Source: Hymenobacter sp. GOD-10R
Lineage (GTDB): Bacteria > Bacteroidota > Bacteroidia > Cytophagales > Hymenobacteraceae
DNA length: 64,000 bases
Direction: 5' to 3'
NCBI RefSeq assembly: GCF_035609205.1
Contig: NZ_CP141184.1
Location: 1,702,501-1,766,500, forward strand
In this document: piece by piece, positions 43,907-52,397 of the stretch
Layout: each line of letters begins with the position of its first letter
Numbering within the stretch: position 1 is the stretch's first letter
The notes under the pieces: model-generated
What the model saw: only the letters and a program-made list of their open reading frames with translations
Databases searched by the model: none
What the model was told of the DNA's origin: nothing
Translations under genes and position numbers: made by a program

Positions 43907-45250
43907 TTACTTCATAAGCGCAATGCCTACCACCACGGCCGCCGCGCCAAGCCCGAGCAGACCTAGGTAGAGCGGGAGCACAAATTTCCACCAGGCATCG
44001 AAACGTACGCCGCACGCTGCCACGATGGCCATGAGCGCGCCGTTAGTGGGCGTGATGAGCTCACACAAGCCTGCCCCGTATTGGTACGCAAGCACCGTTA
44101 CCTGGCGCGGTAAGCCAATGAGGTCGGAGAGGGGCGTGAGGATGGGCATGGTGAGCACTGCCTGCCCGCTCACACTCGGCACGGGCAAGTGCACCGCCGT
44201 GTGCAACCCGATCATGCCGAGCGCCGACAGCGCCACCGGAAGTTGGGCCAGCGGCGCGGAGAGCCCATTGACAATGGTATCGACGATATGGCCCTGCTCC
44301 AGCACGATAAAAATAGCGCGGGCAAAGCCAATTAGTAGGGCGGAAAAAGCTAGGTCGCGGAAGCCGGCAATGAAGGCCTCGGCCGTGCCATTCAGCCCTA
44401 GCCCTCCTAACAGACCGGCTGCTACGCCCAGCACGAAGAAGAGCGCGCCCATTTGCTCGAAGCCCCATTCGAGCTTCAAGATACCGTAGGTGAACCCGCC
44501 AAACGTAGCCAGCAGCAACAGCAGGATCAAGCCGTGCCGCCCGACGCTGGCTGGCGAATCGTTGGGAAGTTCCTCAAAAACAGGCGCTACTTGGTAGCGT
44601 TTGGCGTAGCGCATGGTTCCCCCAATCCAGAGGAGTAAAGCCAACGCCAGCACCACCAGCCGGAAGCCGCCACCCGATAGCAGCGGCAGTTGGGCTAGCT
44701 TCTGCGCGATGCCCACTTGGAACGGGTTGATGGGGCTGAATGCGGCGCCCACGGCCGCAGAACCTAGGCTCACGGCCGCCGCCGTGAGGGTCGGATAACC
44801 AAGCCGCCGCATGAGTACCAGCAAGATGGGTACCAGCGGAATGATTTCTTCCTGCATATTCTCTAGGGCACCCATGGTGGCAAATAGCAGGGAAATGAGC
44901 GGAATAACTAATGCCTCGCGGCCCCGAAAACGCGCCACAAGCCAATCGACGCCGCGGCGCAGAGCACCGGTTTGATCCACGACGGTGAAGGCGCCACCGG
45001 TTAGAAAAACGAAGAAGATAACGTCGGCCGCACCGGCCATGCCCTGCGGAACGGCTACCAACGCGCCGAGCAAGCTCACGGGTGTGGCCGGTACGTGGTG
45101 ATAAGACCCCGGGGCCACCACTTCGCGCTGGGTAGCAGGGTCGGTGTGGCGGACAAACTGCCCGGCGGGTAGCACGTAGCTCAGCAGCATAGCTAGCACG
45201 ATAAACCCAACGAGTAGCACAAGCGGGTGCGGAAAGCGCATTGTTTTCAT
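43907..45250 (-). CDS. YfcC/DcuC-type membrane transporter
   Basis: A transporter of about 447 residues with ten or more membrane helices. The family (YfcC, PF03606) includes proteins annotated as C4-dicarboxylate or arginine/ornithine carriers. Family-like blocks are LLSYVLPAGQFVRH near the N-terminus, TMGALENMQEEIIPLVPIL, and near the end SVSGQAVLTMPILTPLSDLIG. The ATG at 45250 gives the natural start; an upstream TTG/GTG region reads as leader. It is convergent with the small gene at 43378. The substrate cannot be told. Confidence 0.85.
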   Translation of the reverse strand: MKTMRFPHPLVLLVGFIVLAMLLSYVLPAGQFVRHTDPATQREVVAPGSYHHVPATPVSLLGALVAVPQGMAGAADVIFFVFLTGGAFTVVDQTGALRRGVDWLVARFRGREALVIPLISLLFATMGALENMQEEIIPLVPILLVLMRRLGYPTLTAAAVSLGSAAVGAAFSPINPFQVGIAQKLAQLPLLSGGGFRLVVLALALLLWIGGTMRYAKRYQVAPVFEELPNDSPASVGRHGLILLLLLATFGGFTYGILKLEWGFEQMGALFFVLGVAAGLLGGLGLNGTAEAFIAGFRDLAFSALLIGFARAIFIVLEQGHIVDTIVNGLSAPLAQLPVALSALGMIGLHTAVHLPVPSVSGQAVLTMPILTPLSDLIGLPRQVTVLAYQYGAGLCELITPTNGALMAIVAACGVRFDAWWKFVLPLYLGLLGLGAAAVVVGIALMK

Positions 45251-45342
45251 GCTAGCGAAAGTAGCGGAAACCACTGCATCACGCACCCTAGGGGTATAAT
45301 TACGGAACCGAACAGTCGTACCTTTCGGTTTTCGATGCGTCT

Positions 45343-45585
45343 ATGAATCTCGTCGATTTCAAACAGCTGCCCATGGGCCAACAGGCCAAGCTCCTGCATC
45401 AGCACGGCCACTTTCTGGCTGAGCGTGCTGAAGACAGCTGCCGCCTGCGCCTGTATGCGCTCGGCGACTTCTACGCCGAGGAGTGGCGTCTCTACGATGA
45501 GGAGCGTATCCTGTTCATTCACCTCTTCCAGCATTCGACCGGGCTGACAGCGTACCTGGAAAAGATTCGGCTGCCCGAGGTCTAA
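45343..45585 (+). CDS. Small protein of unknown function (80 residues)
   Basis: An 80-residue soluble frame with a regular pattern of hydrophobic and charged residues (MNLVDFKQLPMGQQAKLLHQHG, in part) and no signal peptide. A promoter-like TACCTTTC lies at 45319-45326, 17 bases before the ATG, too close for a long leader. The overlapping reverse frame (45247-45534) is a shadow and would conflict with the YfcC gene start. Base composition matches the region. I do not recognise a family. Confidence 0.65.
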   Translation: MNLVDFKQLPMGQQAKLLHQHGHFLAERAEDSCRLRLYALGDFYAEEWRLYDEERILFIHLFQHSTGLTAYLEKIRLPEV

Positions 45586-45732
45586 CCAGAGTTCCGGTTG
45601 CCAGTTCGAAACCTAGGTGTCGATTAGTAAGCATATTTCAGGAGCTAATAGGCTTCGTATTCAGCTAGCTAGCAGGGAAGAAACTGGCATTGAATAAGCA
45701 AACGCACGAGCATTTGCTTACTTTCAATCCCT

Positions 45733-47268
45733 ATGAAACGAGTTCTACCGCTGCTATTTGCCGTTCTCAAATTCATCTCCGGCTTCGTGCTGGCCAGCCG
45801 CGCCTACGAGCTGCAACGCGACGAATACCTCTACCTCGATGAAGGCCGGCACCTCGCCTGGGGCTACCTGGAAGTGCCGCCCCTGATTGCCGCTCAAGCC
45901 TGGGTGACCCAAGCACTCGGCGGCGACTATTTCTGGGTAAAGTTCTGGCCGTTTCTGTGGGGTGCCCTCACGGTGTATGTGGTGGGCCGGATGGCGCAAA
46001 AGCTAGGTGGTGGTTGGTTTGCCGTGACCCTGACTTGCCTGTGCTACTGCGCTTCGGGGTATGCGCGGCTCAATTTCCTGTTTCAGCCCAATTCGTTCGA
46101 GGTTTTTGGCTTCACGATCTGCTGCTACTGGCTGCTCTCGTACATTCAGGAAGAGCGGCCAAAATACCTGTATTTCATTGGTTTGGGGCTAGGCCTAAGC
46201 TTGCTCAATAAGTACACAACGTTCTTTTTCATTGCGGCGCTAGTAGCCGGGCTTCTACTCTCGCCTCAACGGAGTCTGTTAACTAATAAGCATTTCTGGT
46301 TTGCCGCTGGGCTCACGCTGCTGCTGTTCGCCCCTAGCTTGGCGTGGCAGCTGGCGCATGGCATACCGTTCTTGCACCACATGAGCGAACTACACGACAC
46401 GCAGCTCGTCAATGTGTCGGCGGCCGACTTTTGGAAAGATCAGCTGGTGATGTGCTTCCCGGCGGTGTGGGTATGGGTGCCGGGCTTGCTGGCTTTGTTT
46501 GCGTACGCGCCCTTTCGACCGTACCGGAGCCTAGGTTGGGTGTACGCCGGTGGGCTGCTGCTGCTGACGGTGCTGCACGGCAAAAGCTACTATAGCCTAG
46601 GCTACTATCCGGTGCTGTTTGCCTTTGGAGCGGTGTGGTGGGAGCGGCTTTTGCAAAGCTTCCGATACGGCGCCTTCGTCCGGCCCGTGTTGGTGCTGGT
46701 GCCCTTGCTGATGATTTTGCCTATTGTGCCGTTCCTCTTCACCTTGTATCCGCCGGCTTACATGCAGGTCATTAGCGCCAAGTACGAAAGCCTAGGCCTC
46801 ACGCGCTGGGAAGACGGCAAAGTTCACCCACTGCCGCAGGACTACGCTGACATGATTGGTTGGCAGGAACTGGCCGACAAAACCTACCAAGCATATCAGG
46901 CGCTGCCCGATTCTACGCGCGCTTTCACGCTAATCAAGTGTGATAATTACGGTCAGGCCAGCGCCATCAACTACTACAATCGACACCGGGTACTACCCAT
47001 TGCCAACAGCTTCAATGGTAGCTACTTGTTCTGGTTTCCGGCCCGGCCAACGAAGCCGTACCGGCACCTGCTGCTGATTGGGGAAGGCAACCCGGCCGGT
47101 TTGGTCCCGCATTTTCGGGAGCTGCGCAAAGTTGGAGAAATCACCAATCCTTATGCCCGCGAAAAAGGCACGACTATTTTGCTCGGCAATGATCCTGATG
47201 CCGCCCTGATCGAGCGGGCGTACCGCGAGCACAAAGAGGCGCTGGCGGTGTGGGAAAAAGAAAAATAG
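45733..47268 (+). CDS. GT39-type integral membrane glycosyltransferase
   Basis: A 511-residue protein with about eleven membrane helices, matching the ArnT/PMT superfamily. The first loop has the acidic motif LQRDEYLYLDEGRHLAWGY, in part, as in lipid-linked sugar transferases of GT39, where the Asp-Glu pair is catalytic. These enzymes use polyprenyl-phosphate sugars at the outer side of the inner membrane; the DPM1-like synthase at 13.3 kb and the GtrB-like enzyme at 5.1 kb could supply donors. The acceptor is unknown. It is followed by a convergent membrane protein gene after six bases. Confidence 0.88.
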   Translation: MKRVLPLLFAVLKFISGFVLASRAYELQRDEYLYLDEGRHLAWGYLEVPPLIAAQAWVTQALGGDYFWVKFWPFLWGALTVYVVGRMAQKLGGGWFAVTLTCLCYCASGYARLNFLFQPNSFEVFGFTICCYWLLSYIQEERPKYLYFIGLGLGLSLLNKYTTFFFIAALVAGLLLSPQRSLLTNKHFWFAAGLTLLLFAPSLAWQLAHGIPFLHHMSELHDTQLVNVSAADFWKDQLVMCFPAVWVWVPGLLALFAYAPFRPYRSLGWVYAGGLLLLTVLHGKSYYSLGYYPVLFAFGAVWWERLLQSFRYGAFVRPVLVLVPLLMILPIVPFLFTLYPPAYMQVISAKYESLGLTRWEDGKVHPLPQDYADMIGWQELADKTYQAYQALPDSTRAFTLIKCDNYGQASAINYYNRHRVLPIANSFNGSYLFWFPARPTKPYRHLLLIGEGNPAGLVPHFRELRKVGEITNPYAREKGTTILLGNDPDAALIERAYREHKEALAVWEKEK

Positions 47269-47274
47269 GCTAGG

Positions 47275-47877
47275 TTAGTCCGGCCGCTCTACATCCAAGA
47301 TTTGCTCTTTCTGCTTCATAATCTGCAAATCGTAGCGGGTGAGGTCGAAGGATTCGCGGTCGTAGTTTTCAGGCTTGTTCAGGTCGGCTATTTCGGAGCT
47401 GCTGCTGGTCTGGTACGTGTTGGCTTGCAGCTGCACGCTGTTGCCATCTACGGCTACCACCTTGAGCAGTGAATAATTGCCTTCCTGCGTCCGGACGTGG
47501 TACAGGTCGCCGGTGTGGGGGCGGTTGAGGTAAGCTAGACTTTCTTTGTGGGCAAGGCCGCTTGCCGTGAAAGTATTGAGGATCACGAGTGCCAGCAACA
47601 GCAAGCCGACATGGTGCCAGGAGGCGGTCGTAGCTCGTTGTAGGAACGCTAGGCCGGTAGTTAGAAGGTGCAAGACGGGGCGAGGGTGCTCCAACGTGCG
47701 TCGACAATAGAAGCACGTTGTCTCTTCGTGCGCCGCCGGTAACCAAGCCGACCAGTCTACCCACGCACGTTGCCCAAGCACCTGCACTTGGTCAGCGCCA
47801 GTGCGACATGCATGGCAGAGAGTAGTCGCCGGGGACTCCTGGGCTGAGTGAGAAGAACTGCGGCCGTGAATAATCAT
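47275..47877 (-). CDS. Membrane protein of unknown function with N-terminal cysteine pairs
   Basis: A 200-residue protein. Near the N-terminus are two Cys pairs (CHAC near residue 21 and CFYC near 56) that could form a zinc site, followed by one membrane helix at about 88-106 (VGLLLLALVILNTFTASGL), then a soluble domain of about 90 residues (LYHVRTQEGNYSLLKVVAVDG) with beta character. This is a zinc-ribbon plus single-pass layout. I do not recognise the family. It converges on the GT39 gene, with six bases between stops. Confidence 0.68.
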   Translation of the reverse strand: MIIHGRSSSHSAQESPATTLCHACRTGADQVQVLGQRAWVDWSAWLPAAHEETTCFYCRRTLEHPRPVLHLLTTGLAFLQRATTASWHHVGLLLLALVILNTFTASGLAHKESLAYLNRPHTGDLYHVRTQEGNYSLLKVVAVDGNSVQLQANTYQTSSSSEIADLNKPENYDRESFDLTRYDLQIMKQKEQILDVERPD

Positions 47878-48125
47878 GAGGGGAAAAGAGCAGCTAAATG
47901 GATTGTGCTGGCTAAAATAACATTTTCACTTGTACTGTAAGCACTTCGTTATACTATTTCTTGAAATTATTACTGTGGGAATTGTGGTGATAATTGTGCG
48001 CACGAGCTTCTCACGCTATGTTTGATAGCAATAGCGCTGGGGCATAGGGCTCGCTGAGCAACTACCTAGGTCGCACGCTCAGCAGTGTATTCAGTAATAA
48101 GAACGATCAATTATAGTGGCGTAAA

Positions 48126-49136
48126 ATGACGACACCAATTAGACTATTAGCACTTTTGGGGCTGATTATCATAGGACTACGCGGGAATGCGCAGCAAAAA
48201 ACGCCCGCTGATTTTGGTTATCAACACATCGTCATCAAGTACGGGAAGGATACGGTAGACGTGCTGGTGCTGTCGAAGAAAGGGGAGGAGCGGAAGAAGA
48301 AGCCTCTATTCCTTTTTGTACAAGGTTCTCGTCCTATTCCCTTGATTAAATACAAGGGAGAAGCAACGTACGGCGTATTCCCCTTCAAACCAGATGCCTA
48401 TCTGTCCGATTTTCACCTTGCCATCATTAGCAAGCCCGGTATCCCACTGGTTGCTTCGGTGCAAGAACTACAGCCGGGTTTTATGTGGCTTGACCCAAAA
48501 ACCAAAACTTTTCCTGCGGCTTATTGCCAGCGCAACTACCTAGGGTATTACGTAGCGCGCAACACGGCCGTGCTGAAATACCTAGCGCAACAAAGCTGGG
48601 TAGAGTCGAAAAGCATAACTATTGCGGGGCACTCGGAAGGAAGTACGGTTGTGGCCCGGATGGCCGCCAAGCCCGGGCCCGTCGCACACGTGATTTATCT
48701 CAGTGGCAATCCCTTAGGTCGCATGATGACCATCGTGGCGCAGCAACGCACACCAGCAGATACCACCAATGACGCTACCGAAGCAGAGTTTCGCGATTGG
48801 GCAAGCGTGATAGCAACTCCCGACCAAAACGACTGTTCCACCGGCGACTCGCACAAAACCACTTACTCGTTTTCGGGTCAACCGCTAGAATATTTCCGCA
48901 AAGCGAGCATTCCGGTGTTTGTTGGGTACGGCACCCGCGACGCAGCAGCGCTCTTCAATGACTATCTCCGCTTGGAAATGATTCGGGCGCAGAAAACCAA
49001 CATCACCTTTCGCGCATACCCAGGTTTGGAGCACAATTTCTTTGGCTTCAAGAACGACGCCATCAACTACGACAACTTCAACTGGGACCGGGTGGCGCAG
49101 GAGTTCTTTGCCTGGATTAAGCAGGCTAAGCAATAG
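48126..49136 (+). CDS. Secreted alpha/beta hydrolase
   Basis: A 336-residue protein with a signal peptide (about residues 1-23, ending NAQQ). The nucleophile elbow GHSEGS within ITIAGHSEGSTVVARMA gives Ser, with probable Asp in the GYGTRDAA loop and His in GLEHNFFGF near the end, so the catalytic triad is complete. It probably acts in the periplasm or outside the cell on an ester or peptide. The exact substrate is unknown. It faces the Tat-type oxidoreductase. Confidence 0.88.
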   Translation: MTTPIRLLALLGLIIIGLRGNAQQKTPADFGYQHIVIKYGKDTVDVLVLSKKGEERKKKPLFLFVQGSRPIPLIKYKGEATYGVFPFKPDAYLSDFHLAIISKPGIPLVASVQELQPGFMWLDPKTKTFPAAYCQRNYLGYYVARNTAVLKYLAQQSWVESKSITIAGHSEGSTVVARMAAKPGPVAHVIYLSGNPLGRMMTIVAQQRTPADTTNDATEAEFRDWASVIATPDQNDCSTGDSHKTTYSFSGQPLEYFRKASIPVFVGYGTRDAAALFNDYLRLEMIRAQKTNITFRAYPGLEHNFFGFKNDAINYDNFNWDRVAQEFFAWIKQAKQ

Positions 49137-49167
49137 CACCTAGCCTGCTTAATCCAGTCTCTAGCCG

Positions 49168-50382
49168 CTATTTAGCGCCTACTTTGTCCAGTACGGCTAC
49201 CACGTCTTTCGTCGATACCTTCTGGCCGCTATCAGCAGCCTGGTAAATGGCTTTCAGCAGCTGCACGTCGCGCAAACCCATTTCGCCGGGCACGCGCGTA
49301 GGCTTGTTATTGAGCACGCAATCAGCGAAATCGTCCATTTGCAGGGCCTGCTGACTGATGTCGCGGCTAGGCATGTTGGGCAGTGGACCTTTGCTCGTTT
49401 CGCTGTGCAAGCCATTGTAGGCATAAGCTGGCTGTAGTTCGAGCCAGCCGTTGGCGGCTTCCATGCGCAGGCGGCCTACGTTTTCCACGTAGCTGGTGCG
49501 GCAGTCGGCCACTGAGCCGTCGGCAAACTGGAACTGCCAGTTAATGGCTTCTTCGACCTCGTTGAACTGCTGCGGACGCTGCTTCGGTGGGTACTTCGCC
49601 GTGACGGATACCGGCACTTGGCCTTTCGTATAAATTACGCCCTGCACGCAGTAGATACCCATATCCATGAGCGGTCCGCCACCCGAAAGCTTCTTCTGAA
49701 TGCGCCACGGCCGATTATTACCCATCGTGAAGCCATTCTCCGCAATCAGCTTCTTCACCGGACCATACTGCTGGTTTTGCCCGATGCGCATGGCCGCTAG
49801 GTTATAAGGGTCGAAATGCAAACGGTAGCCAATGCTGAGCTTTTTGCCCGCTTTTTTGCACGCGTCGATCATGCGGCGGCAGTCCTCCACCGACGTGGCC
49901 ATGGGTTTTTCACAGATAACGTGCTTGCCCGCCCGCGCGGCCCGCTCTACGTACTCGGCGTGCAAGGCATTGGGCAGCACCACGTACACAATGTCGATAT
50001 CGGGGTTATCCTTGATGGAGTCGAAGTTCTCGTAGGTATAAATGTTTTTGTCGGGAATGTTGTACTGTTGCTTCCACTTCGTCGCCTTGTCCGGCGTGCC
50101 CGTCACGATGCCAGCTAGGTGGCAGAGCTTGGTTTGCTGCAAGGCCGGCGCCAACTGTCCGGAACTGTAGCCCCCTAGGCCCACCAACGCTACCCCTAGC
50201 TTTCGCCCCGACTGCAAAGCAGCTAGGCTCGCCAGGCCGTACTCGGCTTCAGGCGTAGCAACAAACGCATTGGCCAAACTTGGTAGACCAACCAAGCCAA
50301 CCCCCACACCAAGGGAGAGACGGCGAAGAAAGTCGCGGCGGGAAGAAGCAGCGGATTCGGGAGTAAGTGCGGGTGTTTTCAT
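49168..50382 (-). CDS. Gfo/Idh/MocA-family oxidoreductase with Tat signal
   Basis: A protein of about 404 residues. The N-terminal SRRDFLRRLSLGVGVGLVG segment is a Tat signal with the twin Arg, so the folded, cofactor-loaded enzyme is likely exported to the periplasm, as in glucose-fructose oxidoreductases. The Rossmann fold follows (VALVGLGGYSSGQLAPAL), then CEKPMATS with the conserved Glu-Lys-Pro, and MDMGIYCVQG. The start at 50382 (MKTPALTPES) gives the best signal; an upstream ATG would add nine residues. It is probably bound to a tight NADP(H), which is known for the family. Confidence 0.9.
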   Translation of the reverse strand: MKTPALTPESAASSRRDFLRRLSLGVGVGLVGLPSLANAFVATPEAEYGLASLAALQSGRKLGVALVGLGGYSSGQLAPALQQTKLCHLAGIVTGTPDKATKWKQQYNIPDKNIYTYENFDSIKDNPDIDIVYVVLPNALHAEYVERAARAGKHVICEKPMATSVEDCRRMIDACKKAGKKLSIGYRLHFDPYNLAAMRIGQNQQYGPVKKLIAENGFTMGNNRPWRIQKKLSGGGPLMDMGIYCVQGVIYTKGQVPVSVTAKYPPKQRPQQFNEVEEAINWQFQFADGSVADCRTSYVENVGRLRMEAANGWLELQPAYAYNGLHSETSKGPLPNMPSRDISQQALQMDDFADCVLNNKPTRVPGEMGLRDVQLLKAIYQAADSGQKVSTKDVVAVLDKVGAK

Positions 50383-50450
50383 AACCAATAAGCTAGCGTA
50401 CAGCAGCATGTACCGCAGAAGCCCAGCTAGGGTTATGCTAGGAGCAGCCC

Positions 50451-50807
50451 TTACGCCGCCTGCCGTTGCTCCAACGCTTGCAGGAGCGAAGTAATCTGAT
50501 TGGAATACGTTTCAATCTGGTCGAGGCCCGCGCGCGACTGCTCAAGCTGACCGCTCTTGTAGCGCCGCACGAGGTCTTGGCCCGTATCGAGCATCCGCTG
50601 AAGTACCCGTTCGATTTCGCGCACTTCCGGGTAGCTGCTGTATTTGGGCTTCACAATCGTGTTAAGCCATTCGCCCAGCGGGTTCTTTTGCAGCGAAAAC
50701 AACGTGTCATCTACCTCACGCACGCCATATAGAATGGAGCGTAACCGGGACTTAAATAGCACCTGCTTGATCCGCGCTTGTTGGAAATCCAGGTTCGTTA
50801 AGTCCAT
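50451..50807 (-). CDS. Small helical protein of unknown function
   Basis: A 118-residue protein, mostly predicted helical, with charged and glutamine-rich segments (for example IERVLQRMLDTGQDLVRRY and SLLQALEQRQAA), which could form a coiled coil. There is no signal peptide or membrane helix. A TACCTTCG-like box lies about 20-30 bases upstream on the reverse strand. I do not recognise a family. It lies between the Tat oxidoreductase and the PAS protein on the same strand. Confidence 0.7.
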   Translation of the reverse strand: MDLTNLDFQQARIKQVLFKSRLRSILYGVREVDDTLFSLQKNPLGEWLNTIVKPKYSSYPEVREIERVLQRMLDTGQDLVRRYKSGQLEQSRAGLDQIETYSNQITSLLQALEQRQAA

Positions 50808-50852
50808 GTGAGCAGAAAAGTTGCACGAAGGTAGGAGAGAGGCAGCAGAATC

Positions 50853-52142
50853 CTACGCATTAGGGGCGCCAGCGCGGTTTTCCAAGAATTTGCGGGCTTC
50901 AACCAAGCTAGTTACATCGAAGGCAAAAACCGTGATGCCGGCTTTTTGCTCTGCTTCCTTGAACAACTGATAGGTGAAGTTGAGGTAGCGCTGGTGCAGC
51001 TGTCCGTCGCCGTTCTGGTCGAGCATGATGCTCATTTCGTTTCCAATAAAAGGCTCTCCCGTTTCATAAACGTTGTTGAGCAGATCAACAAAACCTTGCT
51101 CTATTACTTCAGGCAAAGCTTCTGCTACCGGTTGGCCGATCAGGTCGCGGTGCGGGAATAGCTTTTGGTATTCTGGGTTTACAAACTCAAAGCGGTGCTC
51201 GGGACCCCGCAAAATGCAGATCATAGCGGGCGTTTGCACAAACAGGTTGTAGAACGTAGAGCGCTGCTGTTCCGCCAGTTGATAGGCTCGATAAGCTTGA
51301 TCGGACAAGGCAGCTTGCTCCTCGTTGGAGGTCAGCAGCTCCTGCACCATTTGCTTTTGCTCGTGGATGTCGGTGCCACCACCAACCCACAGAGTAGGTT
51401 GGCCGTCGGCACCTAGGCGCGGTACGGCCCGCACCAAAATCCATCGGTACTGGCCATCGTGGCGGCGCAGGCGGTATTCTACTTGGTACTCGGTAGCGCT
51501 TTGCGAGGCTTCTTGCCAAGCGGCTTCTACGGTGGGCCGGTCATCGGGGTGCAAGTCGTCGAGCCAACCCCAGCCAACGGATTCCGCCAGTGTGCGGCCG
51601 GTGAAGTCGAGCCAGCGCTGGTTGAAGAAATCGGCTTCACCGCTGGGTTGCAACGTGGCAACAAGCACAGGCAACGATTGGAGAATAAAAGCGGTGCGCG
51701 CCTGCGCCTCATCCAACTCACGCTGTAGTAATTGGCGCTGCTGTTCGGCTAGGTACTGCGCCGTCACGTCTTGAGTCCGTTGCAGAATGTGCAGCAGCTG
51801 ACCTTGCTCATCGAGCAAAGGATAGTGCGTGGCTTGCCAGTAGCGCTGCTCGAAGCCACCACCTTGCTCGGCGGGCCGCTCCAAATCGTAGCGGATCAGC
51901 GGCATGGTGTGCGGCTCAAGATGGCGCCGCACATGCTCGTGCGAGTCGGCAATGATGGCGCCTTCGTTTTGGTTGGTGGCGGGATACGCTTCAAAGAAGG
52001 GTTTGCCCACTACTTCCTCCCGGTTTTTCAACGAAACAGCCACGTGGCTGTCTGTATTGTCGACGATGGTGGCGTCTGCGTCGGGGGCAATAAGTAAAAA
52101 GTTTTCGGGCAAAGCCCGGAAGAGTTTCTGATAATCAACCAT
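50853..52142 (-). CDS. PAS-domain sensor protein without output domain
   Basis: A protein of about 429 residues built of three PAS domains and no kinase, GGDEF, EAL or DNA-binding domain. PAS1 lies near residues 10-120 (LFRALPENFLLIAPD), PAS2 near 160-270 (a PAS_3-type fold ending in a YRLRRHDGQYRWILVRAVP block), and PAS3 near 300-420 (EHRFEFVNPEYQKLF). I chose the ATG at 52142 since upstream codons look like leader. It lies 255 bases from the divergent P450 gene, so a shared regulatory region is possible. What it signals to is unknown. Confidence 0.85.
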   Translation of the reverse strand: MVDYQKLFRALPENFLLIAPDADATIVDNTDSHVAVSLKNREEVVGKPFFEAYPATNQNEGAIIADSHEHVRRHLEPHTMPLIRYDLERPAEQGGGFEQRYWQATHYPLLDEQGQLLHILQRTQDVTAQYLAEQQRQLLQRELDEAQARTAFILQSLPVLVATLQPSGEADFFNQRWLDFTGRTLAESVGWGWLDDLHPDDRPTVEAAWQEASQSATEYQVEYRLRRHDGQYRWILVRAVPRLGADGQPTLWVGGGTDIHEQKQMVQELLTSNEEQAALSDQAYRAYQLAEQQRSTFYNLFVQTPAMICILRGPEHRFEFVNPEYQKLFPHRDLIGQPVAEALPEVIEQGFVDLLNNVYETGEPFIGNEMSIMLDQNGDGQLHQRYLNFTYQLFKEAEQKAGITVFAFDVTSLVEARKFLENRAGAPNA

Positions 52143-52397
52143 GGTTACGGAATAGGACCCGTATACGGGAAAAGGCGCGCAGCAAGCTAAGTAGTCCGAC
52201 GGCGGCGGAAATGAACGACTAGGAAGGTGTGAATCTAATGAATTCAGGGAGTAGTAAAGCACCCGTTGCTTGTCGAGCTCGACTATATCTCATTGGGCTG
52301 GGGTTCGTAAGCAGCAACATCTGCTTATCAGGAGGCTGGGACAACGCCGATTGATGTGTCCCTGGCCTAGCTTCCCCTTTCTACATTCCTCTACCGC